Source: Saccharomycopsis phalli (lineage: Eukaryota; Ascomycota; Saccharomycetes; Ascoideales; Saccharomycopsidaceae). From it: a stretch of 64,000 nt of DNA. The notes beneath the pieces were generated by a model, which searched no databases, was not told where the DNA came from, and saw only the letters and a list, made by a program, of their open reading frames with translations. Shown here piece after piece: positions 1 through 9,233 of this stretch. Position numbers and translations under genes: made by a program. The stretch spans positions 1-64,000 of the forward strand of contig CP073217.1 in NCBI GenBank assembly GCA_020342235.1, given 5' to 3'. The first letter of the stretch is position 1, and the number at the start of each line of letters is the position of its first letter.

Positions 1-745
1 AATCCATTAACCAACTTGAAATTGATCCAAATAACACCAGGGCACTAGCAATATAGGTCAATGACCAGAGTCGAAAATTCGTTGGACTCACCGAGGAGGA
101 CGAAACCGACCCCTCAAATGACGAAACAAGCGGGTATGCTACTTTAGCACACGAAAACTCGCCACCTCTACAAACTTGGAATTAACAAAACATCAAAGAA
201 AGGCTCATCCAACCTTATTAATCCAGCCACCCCTCCCAATGCGGGAACTCAAATTACACATTTGAGAACGGGGCTCGTGACGCTATAGAAACCTCTAGAG
301 TACTCACTAAAGCAATTGGTGACATCGCCAAATCTTTCCAACTCCACGTAATGACCCGAACATGCTAAAGGCGACAGCCCCACCTACCCAAGATATCAGA
401 TCGGTTGAATGCGGTCCTTTGATCACTTAAAAAAACGAGCCGATTACCGACTAGAGGAAAAGCGACTCAAAGTAGATCCACCACAGATACAGGACCTACA
501 ACAATCACGCGTGAAGATATTCAAAGGAATGGCCTCAGATCAGGCAACCAAATAATGGCATGAAACATTCACCTCCCGTAGCAACTCACTCCTCAAGCAC
601 TACAGGTACGCAACCAAAATCAACGCCATGCCGCTCAAAGTGCATCTATCGTGCATTGATGAATTATTAGATTCAACACATGCTGGGATTCAGTGGTCAA
701 ACGTGACAATAAGGACAACCAGGCTTCGTACACAATCAATATAGG
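1..745 (+). mobile_element. Degraded LINE (family A) fragment with internal deletion
   Basis: The first 350 bases translate in pieces to the N-terminal part of the LINE ORF1 found at 22.4-23.9 kb (for example SINQLEIDPNNTRA against SINQLQIDPSATRA). From about 430 the sequence jumps to the 3' part of ORF2 (RADYRLEEKRLK, then IDELLDSTHA), ending near 745. The several kilobases between these parts are missing. Stops and small indels are frequent, so this is an old internally deleted copy in plus orientation. Its left end is outside the window. Confidence 0.8.
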
Positions 746-1587
746 TGCCGTCGAGAAACACTCCTTTCCCTTGATTGATTATGGTTAAATCCAGACATTA
801 TAGAATAAGTAAAGAGTACTATATATGTTTTATTGTTCCTTTAGAATAAAATGATTGATTAATGAATAAGTGATCCTTCTAGTTTCCAGTTGTCCTCTAT
901 CCGGTAAGGTGATCTCCTGTTATAGTTCACGCTACTATACCTCTGATATAGCATTCCCAGGATATCACGACAGGTACCATGTCTGATTCAGAGAGATCTA
1001 TAAACTCCGACAGGTGAACTCTCTTATGTACAAGATCTCTGACGATCTTCTTAATCCGTGAGATCTTCGACAGACAATCTCCTTACTCCGAGATATACAA
1101 CATCTCCTATGCCATCTTATGTGCATGCAATATGATGCTTAATCAAGCCATTTAGTCTATTTTTATCTATACTCTACATGCCTCTTCATGCACGTATCCT
1201 CTTTCTGTGCTCAATTTCACTACCCCCATTCTTCCCTTAATATCATTCTTTTGTATATGGTTCTCATTCTTTTCTTTATTTTTATGCAATACTTAATGTC
1301 TTCTCTTCCTAATTTTTCACTTTAATTTTTTCATTTTCTTTTCTCGCAACATAAATTCCTCTGCACCTCTTTGGCCTCTCGTTCTCATCCGATGCATTGG
1401 ATAATGCCGATCCAATCATTACTTGTGATCATACTCCCTATAATTTATTCCCTACATTATATTAATCATACATCTCCCTATTGAAGATTTCCTAATTTAA
1501 AATATTTCAGTTTAACGTATATTATCTGTCATCGCTCAATAGATTTTCCTTTTTGCTTGGTCCGCTCATTCCTTTTTATCTATCCTT
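746..1587. other. Noncoding AT-rich stretch with faint LTR traces
   Basis: No gene is supported. Near 820-850 there is a TTGTTCCTTTAGAAT segment like the end of the LTR-C family seen at 7.1 and 13.6 kb. Between 890 and 1130 there are repeated GATCTCC/GAGATCT phrases, also seen at 6.72-6.82 and 11.3 kb. From about 1200 the sequence is pyrimidine-rich and probably serves as the promoter side of the protease gene at 1689. Confidence 0.4.
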
Positions 1588-1623
1588 AGCCGTTCAGCAA
1601 TGCACGGCTGTCAATCTCTTTAA
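1588..1623 (+). promoter_or_regulatory. Conserved hairpin with small upstream ORF, before the first protease gene
   Basis: AGCCGT at 1588-1593 pairs with ACGGCT at 1604-1609 across a 10-base loop. An ATG at 1600 opens a 7-codon ORF (MHGCQSL). The same arrangement lies at the same distance (about 80-90 bp) before the paralogue at 4367, where the surrounding sequence has diverged. That conservation suggests a transcript or promoter element, but its function is not known. Confidence 0.45.
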
Positions 1624-1688
1624 CAACAATAATACATAGCCTAGTTAGCATTTTGTATAATGCCATTATTTCTTCTTCTTTCTTCGCA

Positions 1689-2636
1689 ATGCTATTTATA
1701 ATCTTCTTTTTCCATTTTTTATATCTAGTTTTTGCAGAAATCGTCACAAAAGATAGCCAAAAATATTTGGCTCGCATATCGAGTCCTGCCCACATTCTAC
1801 CTCTAACTGGCCCTTACCACTATACATATGACGATAATGCCGGCGAAGGTGTTGCTATCTACGTTATCGACAGCGCTCCGCTGATACCATTGTATCGCTA
1901 CCGACATCGTTTCATCAAAGAGCCCCAATTTATTTATAAGCGCCCAAGCGATGAGAAACGCCCACCTCATGATAACTCATATCATGCTATTAATGTTGCC
2001 CTTATTGCTGCGGGAAAAGATACAGGTGTCGCACCAAATGCCCAAGTTTTTATTATCCCTATAAAATTCAAAGATAAGCCGTTGAATATGGGAAACATTA
2101 TTAATGGAGTTAACCTTGCAATCAGTGATTATCACTCAAATCGTCTACTGTCACATCCAAAAGGCATTGTAATCAATATCAGTCTTGGCCATGACTCTAC
2201 TCCATATGATCCACCACATGAAATCCTGGACTATTTAGACGATATCCTTTTCGAAAATCCTAATGTTCATGTCGCGATTGCTGCAGGTAATGAAAATGAA
2301 AATGCCTGTAGAGTTCCGTTGGTCTCTTCAAAATACGCAAGTGCCGTTGGTTCATGCAATTATCGCGGTATTGAGTCGCAATTTTCTAACTGGGGAAGTT
2401 GCGTCGATTTTTTGGCCACAGCTGAAATGATTAAATATGATAATACCCAACTCAGCGGTACCTCATACGCCGCTCCGCAGGTATCTGGTCTCATTGCTTA
2501 CTTTATTTCAACCAATCCAAACCACGAAAGCACCTATAAAAATGGTGATTACGATTCACAAGAAATGAAAAACATTCTCAGACAACACGCCAAAAAATTT
2601 CGCATTACTCTGTATAAAGGTACTAAGCCCCATTGA
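1689..2636 (+). CDS. Secreted subtilisin-like (S8, proteinase K type) protease, propeptide missing
   Basis: A 315-residue protein. The reading frame is open from a TTG at 1653, but the first ATG is at 1689 and gives a clean signal peptide (residues 1-16, hydrophobic, ending VFA). The proteinase K-type mature N-terminus follows directly (KYLARISSP). The catalytic set is present: Asp61 in YVIDS, His99 in SYHAIN, oxyanion Asn201 in AAGN, and Ser259 in GTSYAAPQVSG. The usual HGTH motif is reduced to HAIN. There is no I9 propeptide, which family members normally need for folding. Compared with the paralogue at 4367, a one-base deletion just before the end replaces the last eight or so residues (KGTKPH stop against KGTKAPLIGNG). 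It may be an active secreted protease, an unusual lineage-specific form, or a pseudoenzyme. Confidence 0.75.
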   Translation: MLFIIFFFHFLYLVFAEIVTKDSQKYLARISSPAHILPLTGPYHYTYDDNAGEGVAIYVIDSAPLIPLYRYRHRFIKEPQFIYKRPSDEKRPPHDNSYHAINVALIAAGKDTGVAPNAQVFIIPIKFKDKPLNMGNIINGVNLAISDYHSNRLLSHPKGIVINISLGHDSTPYDPPHEILDYLDDILFENPNVHVAIAAGNENENACRVPLVSSKYASAVGSCNYRGIESQFSNWGSCVDFLATAEMIKYDNTQLSGTSYAAPQVSGLIAYFISTNPNHESTYKNGDYDSQEMKNILRQHAKKFRITLYKGTKPH

Positions 2637-4257
2637 TTGGAAATGGCGTTTAAAGTATAATCCTTTAACCATTTTGTGGCTCAGTATTGTACTGCTGTAA
2701 TGTTGAAGCCTATGACACAAGCTACTTGAGCATACTTTGAAATATCACGCAATGCCATTTCGCAGCACCACCAAGTTACAAAGTATGCTCTATTCTATCA
2801 CTATATGTGATATCTGACGAACACCCTAATCCAAGATATTCAACGTTCTAGTTGGGGAGATACATGCCATAATGTTCCAGATCATTTAAGAAACCCAAGC
2901 TTCGGTGCCATGAGGCTCAGTCGGAACCAAAGGATTCTTGGCGCCTTAGCTTGTTTTCATCCGAGGAAAAGGTCTCTGAGGTTGGCACAATAATTTTTTA
3001 ACTAAATGAGACAGCTATGTTGAGTTTTCTGGCAAAATTGGCCAGCGACCTTTGGGATGCCGAAGTAGAACTGGTCCGCTTTGTCACTTATCCACTTCCC
3101 ATCTTATGGGTTGATGAATTGAACTACTATTCCTGACATTGCTATTTCTTTTCCGGCTGGTGTTTTGGTAGGCTGGTGTAATATTTTGGTCGTTGATCGG
3201 CTGATTGGTGCCGTCAAAAAGTTTTATTCAGTTTTGAAGTGCTCACTCATATTTTGAAGGCCTACATTATTGAGTAGTCGTGCCTTAGGCTTGCTTTTGA
3301 GTGAGCAACAGAAGGCGCCGTTGACTTGTGTGATCAAGCCGTATACTATTTCGGTAGTTTGCGCCGTCCATACAAAAGAAATGTAAATTTCAGCATTAGG
3401 AGCAATTAATGGATTTGTGAGGTTAAATAATCATTTGTTCAACGTTTCGTCGATTCCGTAATTGTGGTAGTACTGAGTCTTCATGGTTTGACGTCTTATT
3501 CCCGCTCGTATCATCTTTTGAGAAGTCACTTTGGTCCTTCTCAAGTAGCCCATGAATGTATTTGGGTCATATCGACTTGTGTGAATGAATTCTCCATGAC
3601 AGTTTATTTATTTTTCTATCATTTGGGGTCTTGAGGTATTCCGCGTATTTCGTTTTTTTGCAATGGGAAGATTTTTTTTTTCTTCTTGGCAGAGGGTAAT
3701 GCACAGAAGTTGCAATGCATTTGAGGTAATGCCCACAGGAGGAAAGTGTGATTGAAATAAAAGATATAACCCTACGCTGGAAAGACCTTGAATGGCAAAA
3801 AAGTTATGTAGGTAAATCACAAAGATAGATCCATTAATAGCAGTGAGATATGGATACTACAATTTTCTGTATCCAATATACATGACATCCATAACAGCGG
3901 ATCTTATTTCCTATAAATAATATAATACTATATATATCTTATATCCAGTGCATTACTTACTTCCTACGTCATACATTAATTATCACTTGAACAAAATTTT
4001 TCTGTGGCCCCTTCGTCTCATAGCGCCGCTCCATACGTATTAACCCATACGGTATAATTTCCTTGCTTTCTTTTGTCAATTGTACTTCCCAATTAGATAC
4101 TTCAATGTATTTATTATTGTCTATTGTTACGCAATTCTCATATTTCATCCTTGAAAAATAATATATGCTTTCTTTTTTTATTTTCTGTTTCAATTTTTCT
4201 ATACTCCATGATCCTTTAATTTTTGCCTTCTGAGTACCCTATCATATTTATTCTTTC
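2637..4257. other. Intergenic sequence between the two protease genes
   Basis: No gene is supported. On the minus strand around 3210-3380 one frame of roughly 50 codons is open (FVWTAQTTEIVYGL) and then breaks; I do not recognise it, and it may be a decayed transposon or gene. From 3840 to 4250 the sequence is AT-rich and promoter-like. Confidence 0.3.
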
Positions 4258-4349
4258 GCCGTTCCATCAACATGCACGGCTATCCCTTGAGATATTCTAA
4301 TATATTAATCTACTTGACTATTTATACACCCTCTGTGTCCTTTCTTTGA
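4258..4349 (+). promoter_or_regulatory. Conserved hairpin and upstream ORF, before the second protease gene
   Basis: GCCGT at 4258-4262 pairs with ACGGC at 4276-4280. An ATG at 4272 opens a 25-codon ORF starting MHGY and ending at a TGA at 4347-4349, 17 bases before the protease ATG. It matches the element at 1588-1623 in position, stem sequence and the shared ATGCACGGC. An uORF this close to the start codon could lower translation of the protease; that is inference. Confidence 0.45.
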
Positions 4350-4366
4350 GATACTCATCTTTTATT

Positions 4367-5335
4367 ATGCTCTTTACAATTCTCTTCTTTCATCTCTTTC
4401 ACTTATCTCTCTCCCTCATTATTACAAAAGAAGCCCCAAAGTATTTGGCTCGCATATCGAGTCCTGAAAGAATCCTACCGGAAAGTGACGTTTACAATTA
4501 TCAGTATCAATCTCAAGCTGGTCGAGGCGTGGCTATTTACGTTATTGATACCGCTCCTCCAACAGACGCGTCTAGTTACAAAGACGGTTTCATCAATCAA
4601 CCTAAAATCCTTTATAAGGACCCAAGTGATAAAAATCGCCTACCACCAAATGATTCATATCACTCCATAAATGTTTCCCTTATTGCTGCTGGAAAAGACT
4701 TGGGAGTCGCACCTAACGCTCAAGTTTTCATCATCCCAGTGAAATTCAAAGAAGGATTTACAAGAACTGGCATCATGAAAGGAATTAATCATGCAATCAA
4801 TGATTATCACATGAATCGTTTAGTATCTCATCCTAAAGGTATTGTTATCAATGTCAGTGTTGGTTTTAGCACTCCTCCAGCCGAGTCGTCTGATTCCCTC
4901 CAGGAAGATATAGATAATATTCTTCTCGGGAATGAAAATGTTCATGTTGTTGTTTCTGCAGGTAACAGAGATTATGATGCCTGTAAATTTCCATTGGCCA
5001 GGTCACAAAAAACAATTACTGTTGGTTCATCCAATTTCAATGGTTTTGAGTCTCAATTTTCCAACTGGGGAGAATGTGTTGATTTCTTTGCTACAGGCGA
5101 GGAGATTTTTTTAAGTGAAACCCCAATCATAGGTACTTCATTTGCTACTCCACAAGTATCGGGACTCGTTGCTTACTTTATTTCAACTTACCCAAAATCC
5201 CGAAGCTCTTATATGAATGGCGATTTGACTTCAGCAGGGATGAAGAAATTACTCGCACTACGTTCCAACAAGAATCCTATAATTCTGACTAAAGGTACCA
5301 AAGCACCATTAATTGGAAATGGTATTGTGCCATAG
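4367..5335 (+). CDS. Secreted subtilisin-like (S8, proteinase K type) protease, propeptide missing (paralogue)
   Basis: A 322-residue paralogue of the gene at 1689, in the same orientation. The frame is open from a TTG at 4346, but the first ATG at 4367 starts a hydrophobic signal peptide (MLFTILFFHLFHLSLS). Asp61 (YVIDT), His99 (SYHSIN), Asn200 (SAGN) and Ser258 (GTSFATPQVSG) form the subtilase active site; HGTH is again changed to HSIN. The mature-type N-terminus (KYLARISSP) follows the signal peptide with no I9 propeptide between. The C-terminus is complete (LIGNGIVP). An LTR-type repeat begins 37 bp after the stop. The two genes are a tandem duplication that has diverged substantially but kept every catalytic residue, which argues for selection. 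Confidence 0.78.
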   Translation: MLFTILFFHLFHLSLSLIITKEAPKYLARISSPERILPESDVYNYQYQSQAGRGVAIYVIDTAPPTDASSYKDGFINQPKILYKDPSDKNRLPPNDSYHSINVSLIAAGKDLGVAPNAQVFIIPVKFKEGFTRTGIMKGINHAINDYHMNRLVSHPKGIVINVSVGFSTPPAESSDSLQEDIDNILLGNENVHVVVSAGNRDYDACKFPLARSQKTITVGSSNFNGFESQFSNWGECVDFFATGEEIFLSETPIIGTSFATPQVSGLVAYFISTYPKSRSSYMNGDLTSAGMKKLLALRSNKNPIILTKGTKAPLIGNGIVP

Positions 5336-5371
5336 CGCTTGAATCGTAACCCTGGCTGCTCTACTAAACAT

Positions 5372-5662
5372 TGTCGTGGTTCAGCGGTTTACCGACTGAA
5401 TCCGTAGATACTGAACATGAATGACCAATAGTGAGACAAGCATTGTCTTACACAAATGTGGGGACAATGCCTGACCACACGGATACATACATCCGACCTT
5501 GTATAAAAGGTAGAGAAAACACTATGACAACAATCAATTATCGTTTAGCTATCCCACCCATCCGGTTATTCAATATAAAGGAACAAAACAATTATTTAAG
5601 AAGTTTATAGATATATCCTAATTAATCATGGCTAACCGCTCCGGTAAATCTAAACTTCAACA
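5372..5662 (+). mobile_element. LTR-C family LTR with leader and start of gag (fossil)
   Basis: Starts TGTCGTGGTTCAGCGG, has a TATA-like CTTGTATAAAAGG in the middle and an AAAGGAACA end, then a short leader and the first codons of a reading frame (MANRSGKSKLQ). It is nearly identical to 12177-12468, so the two are fairly recent copies. It is a truncated LTR-retroelement piece, probably Ty1/copia type, and is broken. Confidence 0.65.
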
Positions 5663-6179
5663 AACATATACTTAGTTGTACTGATAAAATGTTATAAATT
5701 CTTGTAATATGTTACCACTTCGAATTTAATCATTAATATTCATTAATATTGGATGTCTTCCTTTTTATAAGAAAATAGCCTCAATCCTTTGATATTCCTG
5801 CAGGCGAAATATTTTATAATTCAGCACATACCTAGTAATAATAATAATAATAATTGTCGATGTCTATATCCTCGTCCATTGAGTGTGACATCGTTACAAA
5901 CTTATACTCAGATATTTAGTTAATTATAGATGAGTTTTTGTTCCTTTATAAGTGAATAATCGGAACGGTAGTGATGATTGGATTGATTTAGTTGTTTTCT
6001 TTGAACTACGGAAATATCCTCTCTTTGTAGGAGATAATATTCCCTTATAAGATCCTATTGTTATGAGTTTCACTGGGTATTACAACAGCATAACCGCTTA
6101 GTTGTCTTACTCAGTGAGTACATTACAACGTAGAATTGCTTCTCCGTTATAGGTGTCTTACTTGTGGTTCTCAACCTCA
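5663..6179. other. AT-rich spacer, nothing recognised
   Basis: No coding potential or RNA gene seen. A GTTCCTTTATAAG piece near 5940 resembles the end of the LTR-C family, and a short AATAATAAT run occurs near 5835. Confidence 0.3.
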
Positions 6180-6359
<180 letters not shown>

Positions 6360-6921
6360 TGACGTACTTAGTGTAGTCTCTTCTCTGATGGGGACTCTGC
6401 ACTAGTAGTAGTAGTGAGTCCAGTAAGTTACGAGGTATTATTGATAGTGCCGGGCTATCTTACAAACGTATACTATATTTATCTTGAACTAAAGATCTTC
6501 AGGTCTAAGCTACTATCTTTTATACCTGCATCTCTCACATATACGTGTCCACTGTGTGCTGGCGGAGTCATATTGATCATCATCATAAATCTGTCGAAAT
6601 CTAGCACTTCTCCTTATGGCAACCATATCTTCTATTATTGATAATTCATCTTCTTGTTACTATTCTAGCTATTTTCTGTCCTATTTATATTATTCTTTAA
6701 GATGCATTCAGTTATTCTTAACTTCAGATGTCTGTACCGGTGATCTCCTTAATGTATGACCCCACTGTCCATCTCCTTAATTTATGAGATCCCCAATAGG
6801 ACGATCTCCTTAATCTCTAGGATCTTCGACATCTTCAACAAAATCGGCGTCCATGTTTCCCATGTTGCTTATTCCGCTTATCACGTGATCATATTCTTGT
6901 ATCATACTTCGTATGACGTCA
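6360..6921 (+). mobile_element. Solo LTR, family 4, interrupted by another repeat (fossil)
   Basis: Begins TGACGTACTTAGTG and ends TATGACGTCA, like the 329-bp copy at 8900-9228. About 250 bp (roughly 6590-6838) of another repeat lies inside; part of that insert recurs at 45628-45735 and, reversed, at 27790-27925. No target duplication is visible because the left flank is now the AAT microsatellite. Broken and old. Confidence 0.6.
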
Positions 6922-7051
6922 AAGAAGTACTACGTTGTTTATTATATTTACATCTTTTATGATAACTACTTATGTAAGTAACATTGAGCATCATCATTAT
7001 ATTACGCAGAGTTGATTACTTGAATAACAAATGGGTTCAGTCTAAAAATAT

Positions 7052-7397
7052 CTGTCGTAGTTAATAGTATCGCCTGAATTAGACATAGTATTATGTGAAC
7101 TATAAACTACTTAATTATTTGTTTTGTTCCTTTAGGATTTGGATAACCGGATTGGGCTTTGCTAGATATAATATCTAGCTGAACTGTTCAGTTGAATTGT
7201 GTGTTCTATAAGAAGAGAACCCCTCCTTATATAGACTTTCTCCATCTCTTATCAGAATATTATCTTCCAATAATATCAATTCCAATATAACTGGAATTGG
7301 AGTATTCAGTCTTATCAACACCGGGAGTCGGTAATGTTCTTACCGACACCGACGTCGCACAGGTGAAATTGTTCTGCAGTGGTTGTTAACCACGACA
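7052..7397 (-). mobile_element. LTR-C family remnant with start of gag (fossil)
   Basis: On the minus strand it starts TGTCGTGGTTAACAACC and runs through CAATCCGGTTATCC and AAAGGAACAAAAC into a short reading frame (MSNSGDTINYD). It is a diverged relative of 5372-5662 and 12177-12468 and of the inverted pair at 13.6/14.3 kb. Broken. Confidence 0.55.
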
Positions 7398-7408
7398 ATA
7401 TCAAAGGG

Positions 7409-7743
7409 TGATATACTATCAAAAAACCTTAGACTGTGGTCAATCACAAGGAAAAACTTAATATGTAAATACGGCCCACATTATTAAATAAATAATATTG
7501 TAGGTTCGGAGCACAGAACTATCAGTAGCTACTATAACAATTATACATTGTTCCAATCGATACCGTAATATACATTCTGTATATAAAATTCTGAACTAAA
7601 TAACTTGGAGGCAGTAAATCCCTTTTATAAAGTATTATGGGTAGGGTAATACTGCTCCATCCGGTTGTAACCACATCATCAATAATCGTGGTTACGAGAC
7701 CAAGAACTCTGATAGGATAAGTACATTTCACTAATGTACGTCA
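7409..7743 (-). mobile_element. Solo LTR, family 1, 335 bp (fossil)
   Basis: Same length as, and closely similar to, the copies at 25686-26020 and 39378-39712. Termini on the plus strand are TGATATAC and GTACGTCA; a TATA box (CTTTTATAAAG region) shows that sense is the minus strand. It lies 135 bp beyond the 3' end of tRNA-Ser. Flanks show no matching 5-bp duplication, so this copy is older or rearranged. Confidence 0.75.
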
Positions 7744-7878
7744 TCAGCCCCAAGTTATTATTAAAATTGGCGAATCTATGTATGAGCTGAATAAGAATAG
7801 AATATCACAATGTAGATATTCATCCAAATACTGCAAAATCTACTCAAAGCTAGATCTTGGCTTAGTAAAAAAGATGAC

Positions 7879-7978
7879 GTCACAGACAGGATTCGAACCT
7901 GCGCAGGTAAAACCCAATGCCTAACAACTAGATTTAAATCATAGCAGGGCATCGCCTTAACCACTCGGCCACTGTAAC
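7879..7978 (-). tRNA. tS(GCU): tRNA-Ser(GCT) with 19-nt intron
   Basis: The 5' arm GTTACAG pairs with 3' CTGTGAC; the D-arm is TGGCCGAGTGGTTAAGGCG; the T-arm is GCAGG-TTCGAAT-CCTGT; and a long variable arm is present, as expected for a class II tRNA. The anticodon stem ATGCC/GGCAT encloses loop CTGCTA, an intron at 7923-7941, then A. Anticodon GCT reads AGC and AGT. A run of six T follows the 3' end on the minus strand as the Pol III terminator. Mature length is 81 nt. The intron must be cut by the endonuclease of which Sen2 (58006) is a subunit. Confidence 0.93.
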
Positions 7979-8159
7979 CAAGCTTTTTCCTCAAAAAGGT
8001 GATCTCCGATACCTTCCCTCTGGTGCATAGAAAGTACACGTGCCGTTCACGTGCATATATTTTTACTCAAAGGGATGTTGGAGACAACACTTCCCCACAA
8101 GAAGGTCGAGACAATTCTTCTCCACCAGGACGTCATGATGACGTACCTCGAATTTACGG

Positions 8160-8275
8160 GGTCACTTTAGGTTGTTGGTGGGTTGTTGGTGGTTTGTTGG
8201 CAAAAGTATCAGTGGGTAACAGTGTTGCGTCGGTCACAATGCACGAATTACAGCCGTAATATATGTATAATAATA
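8160..8275. repeat. Dispersed repeat shared with 23960-24070
   Basis: A segment around CAAAAGTATCAGTGGG and GCACGAATTACAGCCGTAATATATG recurs at 23960-24070 with few differences. There it adjoins LTR family 1-like sequence, so this is probably the far end or neighbour of an LTR-type fossil. No coding frame. Confidence 0.55.
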
Positions 8276-8899
8276 TATAAAAATTTGCTCCCTGATTTAG
8301 TGGACCTCCTGTCCTTTAAATACTAACTGGTGATTGCTTATTGTTCCTATTGTTCTCCTCCTCATCCTGCTTATTTATTATGATTCCTTTCTGAAACGAC
8401 CTTGATTATTCGTCACATACGTAGTATGTACGTCACATGACTGTCTTAGTTTGATCAATAATTTGCCTCGTCTCTTTCAAGAGCCTTTGTGAATTTCTCT
8501 AGGGAATTCAGTCTTTGCTGGTCATTCATTACCTAATTCCTCATACTGTCCAATGCAGCTTTGACCTCCGGTATGGACCATCTCTTTGACAGGTGACTGT
8601 CTTTTTCTTGGAGTGTATTCTGTGATAAGCATATGAATTCGCATTGTGAACTAGTTGGTTACCTGTTTTAGTGCTTGAGAGGACCTGAGCTAAAGCTTTG
8701 GCCCCTGGCGATCCAGCTCTTCAAATATTTTTCAGCTAGGAAGTATTGGAGTATTCGGAGATCAAAATTAAGGGATCTTGGGCCTTTGTACCCGAGCTTC
8801 TGATTTTGACCCTGAGGCCATGATGATCAGATTCGAATTGTCAAAGTTTCATTAGGCTTACCGTATGATATAAAGTGAAACTTGCAAAAATAACATCGA
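8276..8899. other. Repeat-derived noncoding stretch
   Basis: No gene is supported. The segment at about 8268-8325 (GCTCCCTGATTTAG and neighbours) has a diverged match at 57055-57115. The remainder shows no clear frame on either strand. Confidence 0.3.
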
Positions 8900-9228
8900 G
8901 GACGTACTTAGTGTTGTCTCTTCTCTGATGGGGACCTTGCACTAATAGTAATAAATAAATAATAAGTAGTAGTAGTGAGCTCAGTAGGATACGAGGTGTT
9001 ATTGATAGTGCCGGGCTATCTTACAAACGTATACTATATTTATTTTGAACTAAAGATCTTCAGGTCTAAACTAATATCCTTTATACCTGCATCTCTCACA
9101 TATACGTGTCCACTGTGAGGTGGCGGAGTCATATTGCGTATCATCATAGATCGGCGCCTATGCTTCCCATGTTGCTTATTCCGCTTATCACGTGACCATC
9201 TTCTTGTATCATACTTCGTATGACGTCA
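8900..9228 (+). mobile_element. Solo LTR, family 4, 329 bp, with 5-bp target duplication (fossil)
   Basis: Runs from GGACGTACTTAG (TGACGTACTTAG in the sister copy at 6360) to CGTATGACGTCA, with near-inverted ends. It is flanked directly by ATCGA at 8895-8899 and 9229-9233. Inserted beside or into the LINE-B remnant. Incomplete as an element: only the LTR remains. Confidence 0.8.
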
Positions 9229-9233
9229 ATCGA

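Noticed and set aside
3000-3480. Minus-strand open stretch FVWTAQTTEIVYGL
   Set aside because: About 50 codons without start or known motif; may be a decayed gene or transposon, but this cannot be supported.
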